DNA of 64,000 nucleotides, from NCBI GenBank assembly GCA_018820765.1, contig JAHJNN010000008.1, forward strand, positions 452,918 through 516,917, given 5' to 3'. This DNA is from Gammaproteobacteria bacterium. GTDB taxonomy: Bacteria > Pseudomonadota > Gammaproteobacteria > Burkholderiales > Thiobacillaceae. A model generated the notes under the pieces. The model worked only from the letters and a program-made list of their open reading frames with translations, ran no database searches and was not told the origin of the DNA. The position numbers and the translations under genes were made by a program. Shown here in pieces: positions 8,414-18,370 of this stretch; the first letter of the stretch is position 1, and every line of letters begins with the position of its first letter.

Positions 8414-8764
8414 TTACCGACTCCGGCGTCCCGTGCCACCGCCGGCAGCACTTGACCCTGTCCCGCTACCCGTTCCGCCCATGTCCTGGCGGCGGTGTTC
8501 ATACCCTGCCCCGTAGGGAAGGAGGGCCGGGTGAGCGGGTGCCTTCGTCCCATCCTGTGACGGAACGCTTGCGCGCAGGTTGCGTTCGACCGTTTCATCG
8601 ATCTGCGGGTTTGCGGGCGCTCGCAGCACCTCGCGCGGCAATGACAGATTGAGGGGGCGATCTTGGGCTGCCTTTGCGTCCGCCGGGCGCGTCTCGGCCC
8701 AGCCTGGCAGGGCAAGGGCCAGCAGGGCGGGCAGGAGAATCAGGTTCGGGCGTGACAAGGGCAT
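8414..8764 (-). CDS. small exported hypothetical protein
   Basis: 116 residues from the ATG at 8764, chosen because it starts a good signal peptide (MPLSRPNLILLPALLALALP, cleavage near GWAET). The mature part has LPREVLRAPANPQIDETVERNLRASVP and a Gly/Ser/Thr-rich tail (GGTGSGTGSSAAGGGTG). A longer frame from GTG 8836 would cover the palindromic control region and has no signal peptide at its start. No domain recognised. First gene of the minus operon with the 87-residue protein. Confidence 0.55.
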   Translation of the reverse strand: MPLSRPNLILLPALLALALPGWAETRPADAKAAQDRPLNLSLPREVLRAPANPQIDETVERNLRASVPSQDGTKAPAHPALLPYGAGYEHRRQDMGGTGSGTGSSAAGGGTGRRSR

Positions 8765-8828
8765 GTGGCGTTCGGGTTCCAGGGTGGGGCTTGGGTGCAT
8801 TCTGCAGCGGCGGTGATGCGGCGGCATG

Positions 8829-8864
8829 TCGGACACATGGCGTTGCGTGTCAGTATGTGTCCGA
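8829..8864. promoter_or_regulatory. palindromic operator candidate between secreted-protein operon and two-component genes
   Basis: A perfect 10-bp inverted repeat, TCGGACACAT (8829-8838) and ATGTGTCCGA (8855-8864), separated by 16 bp. Inside it GTGTC also occurs as a direct repeat at 8847-8851 and 8857-8861, exactly one helical turn (10 bp) apart. That spacing is how OmpR-type regulators usually bind. It lies 65 bp upstream of the 8764 start and about 165 bp upstream of the response-regulator start. The rest of the 8765-9029 gap shows no other clear signal. Confidence 0.5.
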
Positions 8865-9029
8865 TTGTGACGGGGCGGCTGGACCGGGCCGGGCTGGGGT
8901 AGGATAAGTAGCCGTCAACAAGCCGCTGGTTCGACACGGATCAGCATACGGTTTCAGTCCAACGCACTGGCTCAACGCCCGCATGATGCAATTGTACAAA
9001 CTCGATTTGCCGACCGGTTTCGCAGGCTG

Positions 9030-9743
9030 ATGGACACGGCGTCGGCACGTATTCTGGTCGTGGATGACGACCCGGGCATGCTCACGCTGCTGGCGTCCTA
9101 CCTGGGCGACAGCGGATATGCCGTGGACGTGGCGATGGACGGCCCCGCCATGTGGCAGTCGCTGGAGCACGGCATGCCGGATGCCATCGTGCTCGACCTG
9201 ATGCTGCCGGGCGAGGATGGACTGTCGCTGGCGCGTCGCCTGCGCAGCCGCTCGAACGTGCCCATTCTCATGCTGTCCGCGCGCGGCGAGGAAATCGATC
9301 GCGTGGTCGGGCTGGAAATGGGCGCCGACGACTACCTCGCCAAGCCTTTCAGCCCGCGTGAACTGCTGGCTCGCCTGCGTGCCCTGCTGCGGCGCAGCCA
9401 GGGGCAGCGGGAACCCGAGCCGCAGGCGTCGCATTCCGCGTTCGGCCTCTACCAACTGGACGTCGCCAGCCACCGGCTGACCCGGGACGGCGCCGAGGTG
9501 AAGCTGTCGACCGCCGAATTCGCCCTGTTGCGCATCTTCGTCGAGCACCCGCTGCGGGTGCTGTCGCGCGACATCCTGATCGACATGCTCAAGGGCTACG
9601 AGCGCGATCCGTTCGACCGCAGCATCGACACCCGCGTCACCCGGCTGCGCCGCAAGATCGAGCCCCATCCCGGCGAACCGGTTTACATCCGCACCGTGCG
9701 CGGCGAGGGCTATCTGTTCAATCCGCGCGGCAGCGAGGCGTGA
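9030..9743 (+). CDS. OmpR/PhoB-family response regulator
   Basis: 237 residues. The receiver domain has the acidic pocket VVDDD (10-14), phospho-acceptor Asp56 (VLDLMLPGEDG), Ser83 and Lys105 (YLAKPF). A C-terminal winged helix (about 135-232) has STAEFALLRIFVEHP and RSIDTRVTRLRRKIEP, ending in YIRTVRGEGYLF, as in OmpR. The GTGA overlap with the following kinase gene shows co-translation. The closest functional type is OmpR/EnvZ, but the signal and regulon are unknown. A nearby target is suggested by the palindrome at 8829-8864. Confidence 0.92.
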   Translation: MDTASARILVVDDDPGMLTLLASYLGDSGYAVDVAMDGPAMWQSLEHGMPDAIVLDLMLPGEDGLSLARRLRSRSNVPILMLSARGEEIDRVVGLEMGADDYLAKPFSPRELLARLRALLRRSQGQREPEPQASHSAFGLYQLDVASHRLTRDGAEVKLSTAEFALLRIFVEHPLRVLSRDILIDMLKGYERDPFDRSIDTRVTRLRRKIEPHPGEPVYIRTVRGEGYLFNPRGSEA

Positions 9744-11062
9744 GGCTGTCGTCGCGCCTGAGCCTGACGCAGCAGAATGCCCTGCTGCTGGTGGTGTTCT
9801 TTCTGGTATTCGAACTGCTGGTGGCCAGCGCGGTGACCTATTTCCTGATGCTGCCCATGGCCCGCCGTTCGGCAGCCGATCTCGCCGGCCTGATGACGCT
9901 TTCGGCGCAAACCTGGAGCGAACTGCCGCCCGTCACCCGTCCTGCATTTGAAATCGAACTGGCGCGTTCGCACGCGCTGGCACTGCGCGCCGAGCCGCCT
10001 CAGGACGCAGCGCCGCCGTCGTGGCGGGAACCTTATCTGCGGTTTCTGGCGGCGTCCCTGAGTGCGCGGGTGGGCGAGCCGGTGGCGGCGTCGCGCGAGG
10101 AAATCCAGGGCACGGACTGGTTCTGGGTGTCGCTGCCCGCAGGCAGCGGGCGCCTTTCGGTGGGATTTCCCCACAGCCGCATCGGCCCGCGTCCGGTCCA
10201 TGCCCTCCTGGCCTCGCTGGCCGGCGGAGCGCTGCTGACCCTGCTTGCGGCCTGGTGGCTGGCGCGCCGCGCCACCCGCCCGCTGCAGCGGCTGCAGCAG
10301 GCCGTCACCTCGCTGGGGCGCGGGCAGACGCCGGAACGCCTGCCCGAAACCGGGCCGCGTGAAATCGCCGCCCTGAGCCGCCGCTTCAACGAAATGGCCA
10401 AACAGGTGGACGACCTGCTGGCCGCCCGCACCGTGCTGCTGGCCGGGGTGTCGCACGACCTGCGCACGCCGCTGGCGCGGCTGCGGCTGGCGGTCGAAAT
10501 GCTGGTGAAGAAGCCGAGCGCGGAGCTGGCCGCGCAGGTGGAGGGCGACATCGAGGCGATGGATCGTCTGATCGGCGACGTGCTGACGCTGGCGCGCGGC
10601 TTCGGCCACGAAGCCAGCCAGCGGGTGGCGCTGCCCGACCTGCTGGCCGACCTGGTGCGTGCGATCCCGGGCGCGGCGGAGCGTGTGCAGGTTGCGGCAC
10701 CCGCGATCGAGTTGGAGGTGCCCGTCGGCGCCTTGCGCCGCATTCTGGCCAACCTGCTGGAAAACGCCCTGCGCTATGGCGGCGGTCAGCCGGTCTCCCT
10801 GCGTGCCGAGGTCCTGGAGGACGGATGCCGCATCGGCGTGCTCGACCGCGGCCCAGGCATTCCTGAAGCAGACCGGGAGGCCGTATTCCGCCCGTTTTAC
10901 CGGCTTGAGGCTTCGCGCAGCGTCAGCACCGGCGGTTCCGGGCTGGGTCTGGCGATCGTGCGCCAGCTGGCAGAGGCGCACGGCTGGCGGGTCAGTCTGC
11001 AGGCGCGACCCGGCGGCGGGTTGGAGGTCTGGCTGGAGATCGCCCCGCTGCCGGTGGGCTGA
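9740..11062 (+). CDS. EnvZ-like sensor histidine kinase
   Basis: 440 residues, GTG start overlapping the regulator stop. Inner-membrane protein: TM1 about 14-38, periplasmic sensor 39-152 with no recognised ligand fold, TM2 about 153-175. HAMP follows (ARRATRPLQRLQQAV), then the H-box GVSHDLRTPLARLRL with His239. N-box NLLENALRYGGG (338-349), G1 DRGPGIP (369-375) and G2 GGSGLGLAIVRQL (398-410) are all intact, so it should autophosphorylate. Arrangement and H-box match the EnvZ branch. Confidence 0.92.
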   Translation: MRLSSRLSLTQQNALLLVVFFLVFELLVASAVTYFLMLPMARRSAADLAGLMTLSAQTWSELPPVTRPAFEIELARSHALALRAEPPQDAAPPSWREPYLRFLAASLSARVGEPVAASREEIQGTDWFWVSLPAGSGRLSVGFPHSRIGPRPVHALLASLAGGALLTLLAAWWLARRATRPLQRLQQAVTSLGRGQTPERLPETGPREIAALSRRFNEMAKQVDDLLAARTVLLAGVSHDLRTPLARLRLAVEMLVKKPSAELAAQVEGDIEAMDRLIGDVLTLARGFGHEASQRVALPDLLADLVRAIPGAAERVQVAAPAIELEVPVGALRRILANLLENALRYGGGQPVSLRAEVLEDGCRIGVLDRGPGIPEADREAVFRPFYRLEASRSVSTGGSGLGLAIVRQLAEAHGWRVSLQARPGGGLEVWLEIAPLPVG

Positions 11063-11071
11063 AGGCGTGTC

Positions 11072-11100
11072 TTGAAATAAGTGCCCGTTCGAATTAGAAT
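11072..11100 (+). promoter_or_regulatory. sigma-70-type promoter of rpsB operon
   Basis: TTGAAA (11072-11077), 17-base spacer, TAGAAT (11095-11100), immediately after the kinase stop. It predicts transcription from about 11107, giving a leader of roughly 115 bases before rpsB. Confidence 0.7.
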
Positions 11101-11107
11101 CGCCGGC

Positions 11108-11215
11108 TGTCCGAAATGGTTCGGACAAATTCGCACACCTGTCATTAAAGGGTGGCGGCGCGTTCGGTTCGAAAACGCGCAGCTGCTGACGGGTGGAGGC
11201 TCAACCCTTTAGGAG
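11108..11215 (+). promoter_or_regulatory. structured 5' leader of rpsB (possible S2 autoregulatory leader)
   Basis: Three stems fit between promoter and start. TGTCCGAA/TTCGGACA (11108-11115 with 11120-11127) has a four-base loop. GCGCGTT/AACGCGC (11158-11164 with 11174-11180) forms a second. A small GGGT...ACCC hairpin (about 11191-11207) lies just before the AGGAG at 11211-11215. In other bacteria S2 represses rpsB-tsf through its leader; this region is the natural place for that here, but the specific fold is not verified. Confidence 0.45.
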
Positions 11216-11221
11216 ATTTTC

Positions 11222-11965
11222 ATGTCTGTCACCATGCGTCAAATGCTGGAAGCCGGTGTCCACTTCGGCCACCAGACCCGCTTCTGGAACCCCAAGATGG
11301 CCCCGTTCATTTTCGGTCATCGCAACAAGATTCATATCGTCAACCTGGAAAAGTCGCTGCCGATGTTCCAGGACGCGCAGAAATTCGTCCGTCAGCTCGC
11401 TTCCAACAAGGGCAACGTGCTGTTCGTCGGCACCAAGCGCGCCGCGCGTGAAATCGTCCGCGAGGAAGCCGAGCGTGCCGGCATGCCTTACGTCGACAAC
11501 CGCTGGCTGGGCGGCATGCTGACCAACTTCAAGACGGTCAAGCAGTCGATCAAGCGCCTGAACGACCTGGAGGCCAACCTGGCCGAGCCGGGCCGCCTGT
11601 CGAAGAAGGAAACCCTCACCGTGCAGCGCGAGGTCGACAAGCTGAACCGCAGCCTGGGCGGCATCCGCGAAATGGGCGGCCTGCCCGACGCGCTGTTCAT
11701 CATCGACGTCGGCTACCAGAAGGGCGCCGTGGTCGAGGCCAAGAAGCTGGGCATCCCGGTGATCGGCGTGGTCGACACCAACAACAGCCCGGAAGGCGTG
11801 GATTACGTGATCCCCGGCAACGATGACTCGGCCCGCGCGATTCGCCTGTATGCCCGCGGCATGGCCGATGCGGCGCTGGAAGGCCGCGCCCAGGTCATCA
11901 GCGAAATCACCGGCGGCGAAGAGTTCGTCGAGGTGGAAGAAGACGCGGCGCCCGCTGCCGAGTAA
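11222..11965 (+). CDS. rpsB: 30S ribosomal protein S2
   Basis: 247-residue S2, a late-binding small-subunit protein needed with S1 for initiation. Characteristic segments: [53 protein letters not shown] and [25 protein letters not shown]. The acidic tail [12 protein letters not shown] is common in proteobacteria. AGGAG ribosome site six bases upstream of the ATG. First gene of the long block reaching rnhB. Confidence 0.98.
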   Translation: MSVTMRQMLEAGVHFGHQTRFWNPKMAPFIFGHRNKIHIVNLEKSLPMFQDAQKFVRQLASNKGNVLFVGTKRAAREIVREEAERAGMPYVDNRWLGGMLTNFKTVKQSIKRLNDLEANLAEPGRLSKKETLTVQREVDKLNRSLGGIREMGGLPDALFIIDVGYQKGAVVEAKKLGIPVIGVVDTNNSPEGVDYVIPGNDDSARAIRLYARGMADAALEGRAQVISEITGGEEFVEVEEDAAPAAE

Positions 11966-11982
11966 GCGCGGCGCAGGCAACA

Positions 11983-12040
11983 TCGCCGGAACCGGGTTCC
12001 GGCGAGCGGATTTTGAGGAGGGGCGATGGCCCCTCTTTCT
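11983..12040 (+). terminator. hairpin plus attenuator-like terminator between rpsB and tsf
   Basis: Two adjacent stems: TCGCCGGAAC/GTTCCGGCGA (11983-11992 with 11996-12005, 3-base loop), then GAGGGGC/GCCCCTC (12018-12024 with 12029-12035) followed by TTTCT. The second resembles a partial terminator. It could lower tsf and downstream transcription relative to rpsB, as reported for other rpsB-tsf operons. Confidence 0.55.
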
Positions 12041-12069
12041 GTATTGAAGAAACTGGACAGGAGTACGAA

Positions 12070-12942
12070 ATGGCAGAAATCACTGCAGGCATGGTCAAGG
12101 AACTGCGCGAGAAAACCGATGCGCCGATGATGGATTGCAAGAAGGCGCTGTCGGAAGCCGGCGGCGACATGCAGAAGGCGGAAGAAATCCTGCGCGTGCG
12201 CTTCGGCAACAAGGCCGCCAAGAGCGCCAGCCGCGTGGCCGCCGAAGGCGTGGTCACCATCGCCATCAGCGCTGACGGCAAGTCGGCCGCCATGGTGGAA
12301 GTCAACTGCGAAACCGACTTCGTGGCGAAGAACGACGATTTCCTGGTGCTCTCCAACGCGCTGGCCGAGATGGTGCTGAACCAGAAGCCGGTCGACGTCG
12401 CCGCGCTGTCCGCGCTGCCCTACAAGGGCACCACGGTGGAAGCCTTCCGCACCGAACTGGTCGGCAAGATCGGCGAGAACATGTCGGTGCGCCGCTTCGC
12501 GCGCCTGGACGGCCAGGGCAAGTTCGCCAGCTACATCCACGGCGGCAAGATCGGCGTGCTGGTCGACGTGAGCGGCGACGAAGCGCTGGCGCGCGACATC
12601 GCCATGCACATCGCGGCGTCCAAGCCGAAGTCGCTGGATGCGTCCGGCGTGTCGCAGGACCTGCTCGACACCGAACGCCGCGTCGCGATCGAGAAGGCCA
12701 AGGAGGCCGGCAAGCCGGAAGCCATGCTGGACAAGATCGCCGAAGGCACGGTGCAGAAATTCCTCAAGGAAGTCACCCTGCTGTCGCAGCCCTTCGTCAA
12801 GGACGACAAGCAGACCGTCGAGCAGGTGCTGAAGGCCAGGAACTCGCAGTGCCACGGCTTCATGATGTACGTGGTGGGCGAGGGCATCGAGAAGAAGGTG
12901 TCCGACTTCGCCGCCGAAGTGGCTGCTGCGTCCCAGGTCTGA
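12070..12942 (+). CDS. tsf: elongation factor Ts
   Basis: Guanine-nucleotide exchange factor for EF-Tu. 290 residues from the ATG at 12070, preceded by AGGAG at 12059-12063; an upstream in-frame extension runs through the terminator hairpin and is not used. N-terminal [18 protein letters not shown] is the EF-Tu-binding signature. The core includes [14 protein letters not shown], with [13 protein letters not shown] in the second core half. Coupled by position to pyrH, which starts 6 bp later. Confidence 0.97.
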   Translation: MAEITAGMVKELREKTDAPMMDCKKALSEAGGDMQKAEEILRVRFGNKAAKSASRVAAEGVVTIAISADGKSAAMVEVNCETDFVAKNDDFLVLSNALAEMVLNQKPVDVAALSALPYKGTTVEAFRTELVGKIGENMSVRRFARLDGQGKFASYIHGGKIGVLVDVSGDEALARDIAMHIAASKPKSLDASGVSQDLLDTERRVAIEKAKEAGKPEAMLDKIAEGTVQKFLKEVTLLSQPFVKDDKQTVEQVLKARNSQCHGFMMYVVGEGIEKKVSDFAAEVAAASQV

Positions 12943-12948
12943 TCGGAT

Positions 12949-13659
12949 ATGGCGCCTGCCCGACGTATCCTGCTGAAGCTGTCCGGCGAGGCCCTGATGG
13001 GGCCGGATGGCTTCGGCTATCACGCTGACACCATGGCCGGCTTCGCCGGCCAGATTCGCGACGTGGTGGCGGCAGGCGTGCAGGTCGGTATCGTGGTCGG
13101 CGGCGGCAACCTGTTCCGCGGGGCCACCGGCGCGCTGTCCGGGATGAACCGCGCCAGCGCCGATTCGATGGGCATGCTGGCCACGGTGATGAATGCGCTG
13201 GCGCTGAAGGATGCGCTGCAGCAGGCGGGCGTCGATGCGCGGGTGCAGACTGCGGTCCACATCGCCCACGTCGGCGAGGATTTCGAGCGCGATGCGGCGG
13301 TGCGGCATCTGGAAGCCGGCCGCGTGGTGATTTTCGGCGGCGGCACCGGCAACCCGTTCTTCACCACCGATACCGCCGCAGCCCTGCGTGCGGCCGAGAT
13401 CGGTGCCGACCTCCTGCTGAAGGCGACCAAGGTCGACGGTGTCTACACCGCCGACCCGAAGAAAGACACGACCGCCCGCCGTTACGAGACGCTCTCCTTC
13501 GACGAGGCGATCGCCAATAATCTGGGCGTGCTCGATACTGCCGCCTTTGCCCTGTGCCGCGAACAGAAACTGTCGCTCGTCGTGTTCAACGTCTTCAAGC
13601 CCGGCGCGCTCAAACGCGTGGTGATGGGCGAAGACGAGGGCACCCGGGTGAATCAATAA
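12949..13659 (+). CDS. pyrH: UMP kinase
   Basis: Phosphorylates UMP to UDP and is regulated by GTP and UTP in this family. 236 residues of the amino-acid-kinase fold. Visible motifs: [61 protein letters not shown] and [17 protein letters not shown]. It sits in the classic tsf-pyrH-frr order. Its stop overlaps the AAGGAG site of frr. Confidence 0.97.
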   Translation: MAPARRILLKLSGEALMGPDGFGYHADTMAGFAGQIRDVVAAGVQVGIVVGGGNLFRGATGALSGMNRASADSMGMLATVMNALALKDALQQAGVDARVQTAVHIAHVGEDFERDAAVRHLEAGRVVIFGGGTGNPFFTTDTAAALRAAEIGADLLLKATKVDGVYTADPKKDTTARRYETLSFDEAIANNLGVLDTAAFALCREQKLSLVVFNVFKPGALKRVVMGEDEGTRVNQ

Positions 13660-13668
13660 GGAGTTGAC

Positions 13669-14238
13669 ATGGCTGAAACCACCATCGCCGACATCAAGCA
13701 GTCCGCCGAACTGAAAATGGGCAAGACGCTGGACGCGCTGAGGAACGATCTGGCCAAGGTGCGCACCGGGCGCGCCCATACCGGCATTCTCGACCACGTC
13801 ATGGTCGAGTACTACGGCAGCCCGACCGCGGTGCCGCAAGTGGCCAGCGTGTCGCTGGTCGATTCGCGCACGCTGGGCGTGCAGCCGTACGAGAAAAACA
13901 TGGTCGGCAAGATCGAAAAGGCCATCCGCGATTCCGATCTCGGCCTGAATCCGGCCTCGCATGGCGACATCATTCGCGTGCCGATGCCCTCGCTGACCGA
14001 GGAGCGCCGCCGCGACCTGATCAAGGTGGTGCGCAACGAGGCGGAAGGCGCGCGCGTTGCGGTGCGCAATATCCGCCGCGATGCCAACGGCACGCTGAAG
14101 GACATGGTCAAGGCCAAGACCGCGACCGAGGACGAAGAGCGCCGCACCCAGGACGAGGTGCAGAAGCTGACCGACAAGTTCATCGGCGAGATCGACAAGA
14201 TGCTGGCCGACAAAGAGAAAGACCTGCTCGCAGTCTGA
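13669..14238 (+). CDS. frr: ribosome recycling factor
   Basis: Splits post-termination ribosomes with EF-G. 189 residues, a little longer than the usual 185, with a few extra residues at the N-terminus ([12 protein letters not shown]). Core motifs: [55 protein letters not shown], and a C-terminal helix rich in Lys and Glu. Start is supported by AAGGAG five bases upstream. Confidence 0.97.
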   Translation: MAETTIADIKQSAELKMGKTLDALRNDLAKVRTGRAHTGILDHVMVEYYGSPTAVPQVASVSLVDSRTLGVQPYEKNMVGKIEKAIRDSDLGLNPASHGDIIRVPMPSLTEERRRDLIKVVRNEAEGARVAVRNIRRDANGTLKDMVKAKTATEDEERRTQDEVQKLTDKFIGEIDKMLADKEKDLLAV

Positions 14239-14249
14239 GCAGATTCGTC

Positions 14250-14996
14250 GTGTCTTCCCGCACGAAGCAAGCGATTCCGGAAAGTGCCGATGTGCCGCGG
14301 CATGTCGCCATCATCATGGATGGTAATGGCCGCTGGGCGAAGCGCCGGCTGATGCCACGCGTCGCCGGCCATCGCAAGGGCGTCGAGGCCTTGCGCGGAG
14401 TGATTCGCAGCTGCGCCGAGCGGGGCGTGCCGCATCTCACGGTATTCGCTTTCAGTTCGGAAAACTGGCGGCGTCCGCAGGAAGAAGTCACCCTCTTGAT
14501 GGAACTGTTCCTGCGCGCACTGGAAAACGAAGTCGCCCGGCTGCACGAAAACGGCATCCGCTTTCGCGTCATCGGCGACCTGTCGGGGTTTTCCGAGCGC
14601 ATCCAGACCTTGATCCGCGAGGCCGAAGCGCTGACGCGCAACAACACCCGACTCACCTTCACCGTCGCCGCCAATTACGGCGGGCGCTGGGACATCGTGC
14701 AGGCGGTGAAGAAACTGATGCTGTCGGGCGTACCGGCCGGTGCGGTGAACGAAACCACGTTGGCCGAGCAACTCAGCATGGCCGAGCTGCCCGAGCCCGA
14801 CCTCTTCATCCGCACCGGCGGCGAGCAGCGCATCAGCAATTTCCTGCTGTGGCAGCTGGCCTATACCGAACTGTATTTCACCGACACCTTGTGGCCCGAT
14901 TTCGATGCGGCGGCGCTGGATCAGGCGATCGCGTCCTACCGCACCCGCGAACGCCGCTTCGGCCGCACCAGCGAACAGGTTCGAACTGCATCGTGA
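14250..14996 (+). CDS. uppS: undecaprenyl diphosphate synthase (cis-prenyltransferase)
   Basis: Builds the C55 carrier lipid for peptidoglycan and O-antigen from farnesyl-PP and isopentenyl-PP. 248 residues from a GTG at 14250. The catalytic loop [16 protein letters not shown] contains Asp24. [15 protein letters not shown] and [25 protein letters not shown] are signature segments. It follows frr by 11 bp and precedes cdsA. The supply of precursors comes from dxr two genes further on. Confidence 0.96.
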   Translation: MSSRTKQAIPESADVPRHVAIIMDGNGRWAKRRLMPRVAGHRKGVEALRGVIRSCAERGVPHLTVFAFSSENWRRPQEEVTLLMELFLRALENEVARLHENGIRFRVIGDLSGFSERIQTLIREAEALTRNNTRLTFTVAANYGGRWDIVQAVKKLMLSGVPAGAVNETTLAEQLSMAELPEPDLFIRTGGEQRISNFLLWQLAYTELYFTDTLWPDFDAAALDQAIASYRTRERRFGRTSEQVRTAS

Positions 14997-15018
14997 CGCA
15001 CTTCAGGGCACCGCATCG

Positions 15019-15825
15019 ATGACGCCATTGGCCAGCCGGGTACGCACTGCCCTCGTGTTGCTGGCGGTGTTCGTGCCTGCCGTGTTGTGGGCATCTGCAT
15101 GGCTGTGGGCGATCCTGATGGCGGGGATGATCGGCATGGCCGCGTTCGAATGGGCGCGCCTGAGCCATTTCCCGCCGCGGTCTGCGCGCATCTATGCCGC
15201 GCTGCTGGCGCTCGGCGCGCTGGCCTTGCGGTACGGGCTGGCGGCCGACTGGCCGGCTGTCCAGAGCGCGCTGATCGCGCTGGCCGTCGCCTTCTGGCTG
15301 CTGGTCGCCCCCTTGTGGCTGCTGGGGCGCTGGCATGCCGAGCAGCCCTTTGTCCGTGCCGTGGCCGGTGTGATGGTGCTGCTGCCGACCTGGGTGGCGC
15401 TGCTGTATCTGCATACGCGCGGTCCCGGCGTGCTGCTGGGCGTGATGGCAATCGCCTGGATTGCCGACACCGCCGCCTATTTCGTCGGCCGCCGCTTCGG
15501 CCGCCACAAGCTCGCCCCCACCATCAGCCCGGGCAAGACCTGGGAAGGTGTGGCGGGCGCGCTCGTGGCACTCGCGTTGTACGCGGCGGCCCTGAGTGCG
15601 GTGATCGGGATGCCGTTGCCGGCGCTGTTTCTCATGCTGGCCGCACTGCTGTACGTGTCGGTGCTGGGCGACCTGTTCGAATCCTGGATCAAGCGCGTCT
15701 CCGGCATGAAGGACAGCGGCGACGTGTTGCCGGGCCACGGCGGCGTGCTCGACCGCATCGACGCCCTGACGTCGACCCTGCCGATCGCCACCGGCATGCT
15801 GATGTGGCTGGAGCGCTCCGTATGA
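15019..15825 (+). CDS. cdsA: phosphatidate cytidylyltransferase
   Basis: Makes CDP-diacylglycerol, the branch point of phospholipid synthesis, in the inner membrane. 268 residues from the ATG at 15019 ([17 protein letters not shown]), chosen because it opens the first membrane helix and clears the uppS coding end. About seven or eight hydrophobic segments. The C-terminal signature is [33 protein letters not shown]. The stop overlaps the dxr start (ATGA). Confidence 0.95.
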   Translation: MTPLASRVRTALVLLAVFVPAVLWASAWLWAILMAGMIGMAAFEWARLSHFPPRSARIYAALLALGALALRYGLAADWPAVQSALIALAVAFWLLVAPLWLLGRWHAEQPFVRAVAGVMVLLPTWVALLYLHTRGPGVLLGVMAIAWIADTAAYFVGRRFGRHKLAPTISPGKTWEGVAGALVALALYAAALSAVIGMPLPALFLMLAALLYVSVLGDLFESWIKRVSGMKDSGDVLPGHGGVLDRIDALTSTLPIATGMLMWLERSV

Positions 15826-17021
15826 AATCAGGCGACATCAAACCGCGCGTCCTCACCATTCTGGGCGCCACCGGTACCATCGGCGTCAACACGCTCGATG
15901 TGGTGGCGCGCCATCCCGATCGGTTCGAAGTCTTCGCGCTCACCGGCGCCACCCAGGTCGAGCGCATGCTCGAGCAGTGCCGCACCCATCGCCCGCGCTT
16001 TGCGGTGATGAGCGAGCCGGCCGCCGCCGCCGCCCTGCGCGCGCGGGTTGCCGCCGAAGGTCTGGCGGTCGAGGTGCTCGAAGGCACCGCTGCCCTGACC
16101 GAAGTCGCCACCGCGCCCGAAGTGGATACCCTGATGGCAGCCATCGTTGGCGCCGCCGGACTGCCGGCCACACTGGCGGCGGCACAGGCCGGCAAGCGGA
16201 TATTGCTGGCCAACAAGGAAACCCTGGTGGTCTCCGGCCAGCTGTTCATGGATGCCATCGCCGCCAGCGGCGCCGAATTGTTGCCCATCGACTCCGAGCA
16301 CAACGCCATCTTCCAGGCGCTGCCGCGCGACTTCAGCGGCGACTTCCAACAGGCCGGGGTGAAGGCGCTGTGGCTCACCGCCTCCGGCGGCCCGTTCCGC
16401 ACCCTGTCGGCCGAGGCGATCGCGGCCGCCACCCCGGCGCAGGCGGTGGCGCATCCCAACTGGGTGATGGGCAAGAAGATTTCGGTCGATTCGGCGAGCC
16501 TGATGAACAAGGGTCTCGAAGTGATCGAGGCGCGCTGGCTGTTCAACGCCCGACCCGAGCAGATCAAGGTGGTGGTGCATCCGCAAAGCATCGTGCATTC
16601 CATGGTCGAATACGCCGACGGCTCGGTGATCGCGCAGATGGGCACCCCCGACATGCGCACGCCGATCGCCTACGCGCTGGGCTTTCCCGAGCGCATCGAG
16701 GCCGGCGTGTCGGCGCTCGAACTGATGGGCAGGCAGCTCACCTTCGAAGCCCCCGATACCGCGCGCTTCCCCTGTCTGCAGCTGGCGTTCGACGCGCTCG
16801 CCGCAGGCGGCAATGCCGCCGCCGTGCTGAACGCGGCCAACGAAGTCGCGGTCGCGCGTTTCCTCGACGGCGCAGTTCCGTTTCCCGCCATCGCCGCAAG
16901 TATCGCGCATACCCTGGATGCCCTCGCGGGCGGTGCCGCCGACACCCTCGACGATCTGCTCGAGGCCGACCGTCAGGCGCGCAGCGTGGCCGATGCCTAT
17001 CTGGGGGCGCTGCGACCATGA
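15822..17021 (+). CDS. dxr: 1-deoxy-D-xylulose-5-phosphate reductoisomerase
   Basis: Second step of the MEP isoprenoid pathway: DXP plus NADPH to MEP. 399 residues. The NADPH fold is [15 protein letters not shown] near the N-terminus. [29 protein letters not shown] (metal Asp/Glu), TASGGPFRT and [21 protein letters not shown] are substrate and metal loops. ATG at 15822 overlaps the cdsA stop and its own stop overlaps the rseP start, so cdsA-dxr-rseP are translationally linked. Confidence 0.97.
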   Translation: MKSGDIKPRVLTILGATGTIGVNTLDVVARHPDRFEVFALTGATQVERMLEQCRTHRPRFAVMSEPAAAAALRARVAAEGLAVEVLEGTAALTEVATAPEVDTLMAAIVGAAGLPATLAAAQAGKRILLANKETLVVSGQLFMDAIAASGAELLPIDSEHNAIFQALPRDFSGDFQQAGVKALWLTASGGPFRTLSAEAIAAATPAQAVAHPNWVMGKKISVDSASLMNKGLEVIEARWLFNARPEQIKVVVHPQSIVHSMVEYADGSVIAQMGTPDMRTPIAYALGFPERIEAGVSALELMGRQLTFEAPDTARFPCLQLAFDALAAGGNAAAVLNAANEVAVARFLDGAVPFPAIAASIAHTLDALAGGAADTLDDLLEADRQARSVADAYLGALRP

Positions 17022-18370
17022 GCGTGCTGCACACCATACTCTGGTTCCTGATTGCCATCGGCATCCTGGTGGTGGTGCACGAATACGGCCACTACCTGGC
17101 TGCGCGGCTGGCCGGCGTCAAGGTGCTGCGTTTTTCGGTCGGTTTCGGCAAGCCTCTGCTCAGCCGCCGCTTCGGCCGCGACCAGACCGAGTGGACCTTG
17201 TCTGCGTTGCCCTTCGGCGGCTACGTCAAGATGCTCGACGAGCGCGAAGGCGAGGTGCCGGCCGCGGAAGCGCATCGCAGTTTCAACCGCGCGACGGTGT
17301 GGCGGCGCATCGGCATCGTCATGGCCGGCCCGGCCGCCAACTTCCTGCTCGCCATCGTGTTCTACTGGGCGCTGCTCCTGCACGGCCTGCCGGCATTGAA
17401 GCCGATGATCGGCGAACCGCCTGCCGGCACCCCGGCGGCACAGGCCGGCCTGGCGGCGGGCGACGAGATCCGCCGCGTCAACGGCACCGACACGCCGTCG
17501 TTCCAGGATTTGCGGCTGACGCTGCTGCGCGCGGCGGTGGCGGGCGAGGCGATCGAGGTCGAACTGGCCGACGGCCGCAGGGCGCGGCTCGATGCCGGGC
17601 CGATGCAGACCGGGAATCTGGAGCAGGACATGCTGCGCCCCCTGGGCATCGTGCGCTACGAACCTGAAATCGAACCGGTCATCGGCCAGGTGCTGCCCGA
17701 GGGGGCCGCTGCGCGCGCAGGCTTCCAGCCCGGCGACCGGCTGCTTGCCGCCAACGGCGAAGCGGTGGCGAACTGGCAGGACTGGGTGCAGGTGGTTCGC
17801 CGGCATCCGGGCCAGCCCCTGCGCGTCGAATTCGAGCGGCAGGGCCGACGTGCCGAGCTGACCGTCGTGCCCGCCGCGGTGGACGAAGCCGGCCAGCGCG
17901 TCGGCAAGATCGGCGCCGGCCCCGAGGTCGATGAAGCGGTACGGGCCATGCTGACGACCGAGGTGCGCTACGGCCCGGTCGAGGCGCTGTGGCAGGGGGC
18001 CGCGAAGACCTGGGACATGAGCGTGTTCACGCTGGAGATGATGGGCCGCATGGTGCTGGGCCAGGTGTCGTGGCGGAACCTGTCGGGGCCGCTCACCATT
18101 GCCGATTATGCAGGCCAGAGCGCCACCCTCGGCTGGATCAGTTTCGTCGGCTTCCTGGCGCTGGTGAGCGTGAGCCTGGGCGTGCTCAATCTGCTGCCGA
18201 TCCCGCTGTTGGACGGGGGGCACCTCATGTATTATGTTGCCGAAGTTTTGACCGGTCGCCCGGTATCCGAACGCACCATGGAAATCGGCAGCCGGATCGG
18301 CATGGCGCTGTTGCTGCTGCTGATGTCGTTTGCCCTGTTCAACGATTTGCAACGCCTGCTAGGCGGATGA
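17018..18370 (+). CDS. rseP: RseP site-2 intramembrane metalloprotease
   Basis: Cleaves the anti-sigma factor RseA within the membrane to release sigma-E, and clears leftover signal peptides. 450 residues. Zinc motif HEYGH (His21, Glu22, His25) sits in the first helix. Two PDZ domains lie in the periplasmic part (about 115-200 and 210-300; [19 protein letters not shown] and [17 protein letters not shown]). [14 protein letters not shown] in the third helix supplies the remaining zinc ligand. ATGA overlaps on both sides place it firmly between dxr and bamA. Confidence 0.96.
   Translation: MSVLHTILWFLIAIGILVVVHEYGHYLAARLAGVKVLRFSVGFGKPLLSRRFGRDQTEWTLSALPFGGYVKMLDEREGEVPAAEAHRSFNRATVWRRIGIVMAGPAANFLLAIVFYWALLLHGLPALKPMIGEPPAGTPAAQAGLAAGDEIRRVNGTDTPSFQDLRLTLLRAAVAGEAIEVELADGRRARLDAGPMQTGNLEQDMLRPLGIVRYEPEIEPVIGQVLPEGAAARAGFQPGDRLLAANGEAVANWQDWVQVVRRHPGQPLRVEFERQGRRAELTVVPAAVDEAGQRVGKIGAGPEVDEAVRAMLTTEVRYGPVEALWQGAAKTWDMSVFTLEMMGRMVLGQVSWRNLSGPLTIADYAGQSATLGWISFVGFLALVSVSLGVLNLLPIPLLDGGHLMYYVAEVLTGRPVSERTMEIGSRIGMALLLLLMSFALFNDLQRLLGG

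Noticed and set aside
11803..13962. A 719-codon minus-strand open frame opposite tsf, pyrH and frr
   Set aside because: The plus-strand genes are unmistakable; the antisense product is His/Asp/Gly-rich with no homology pattern.
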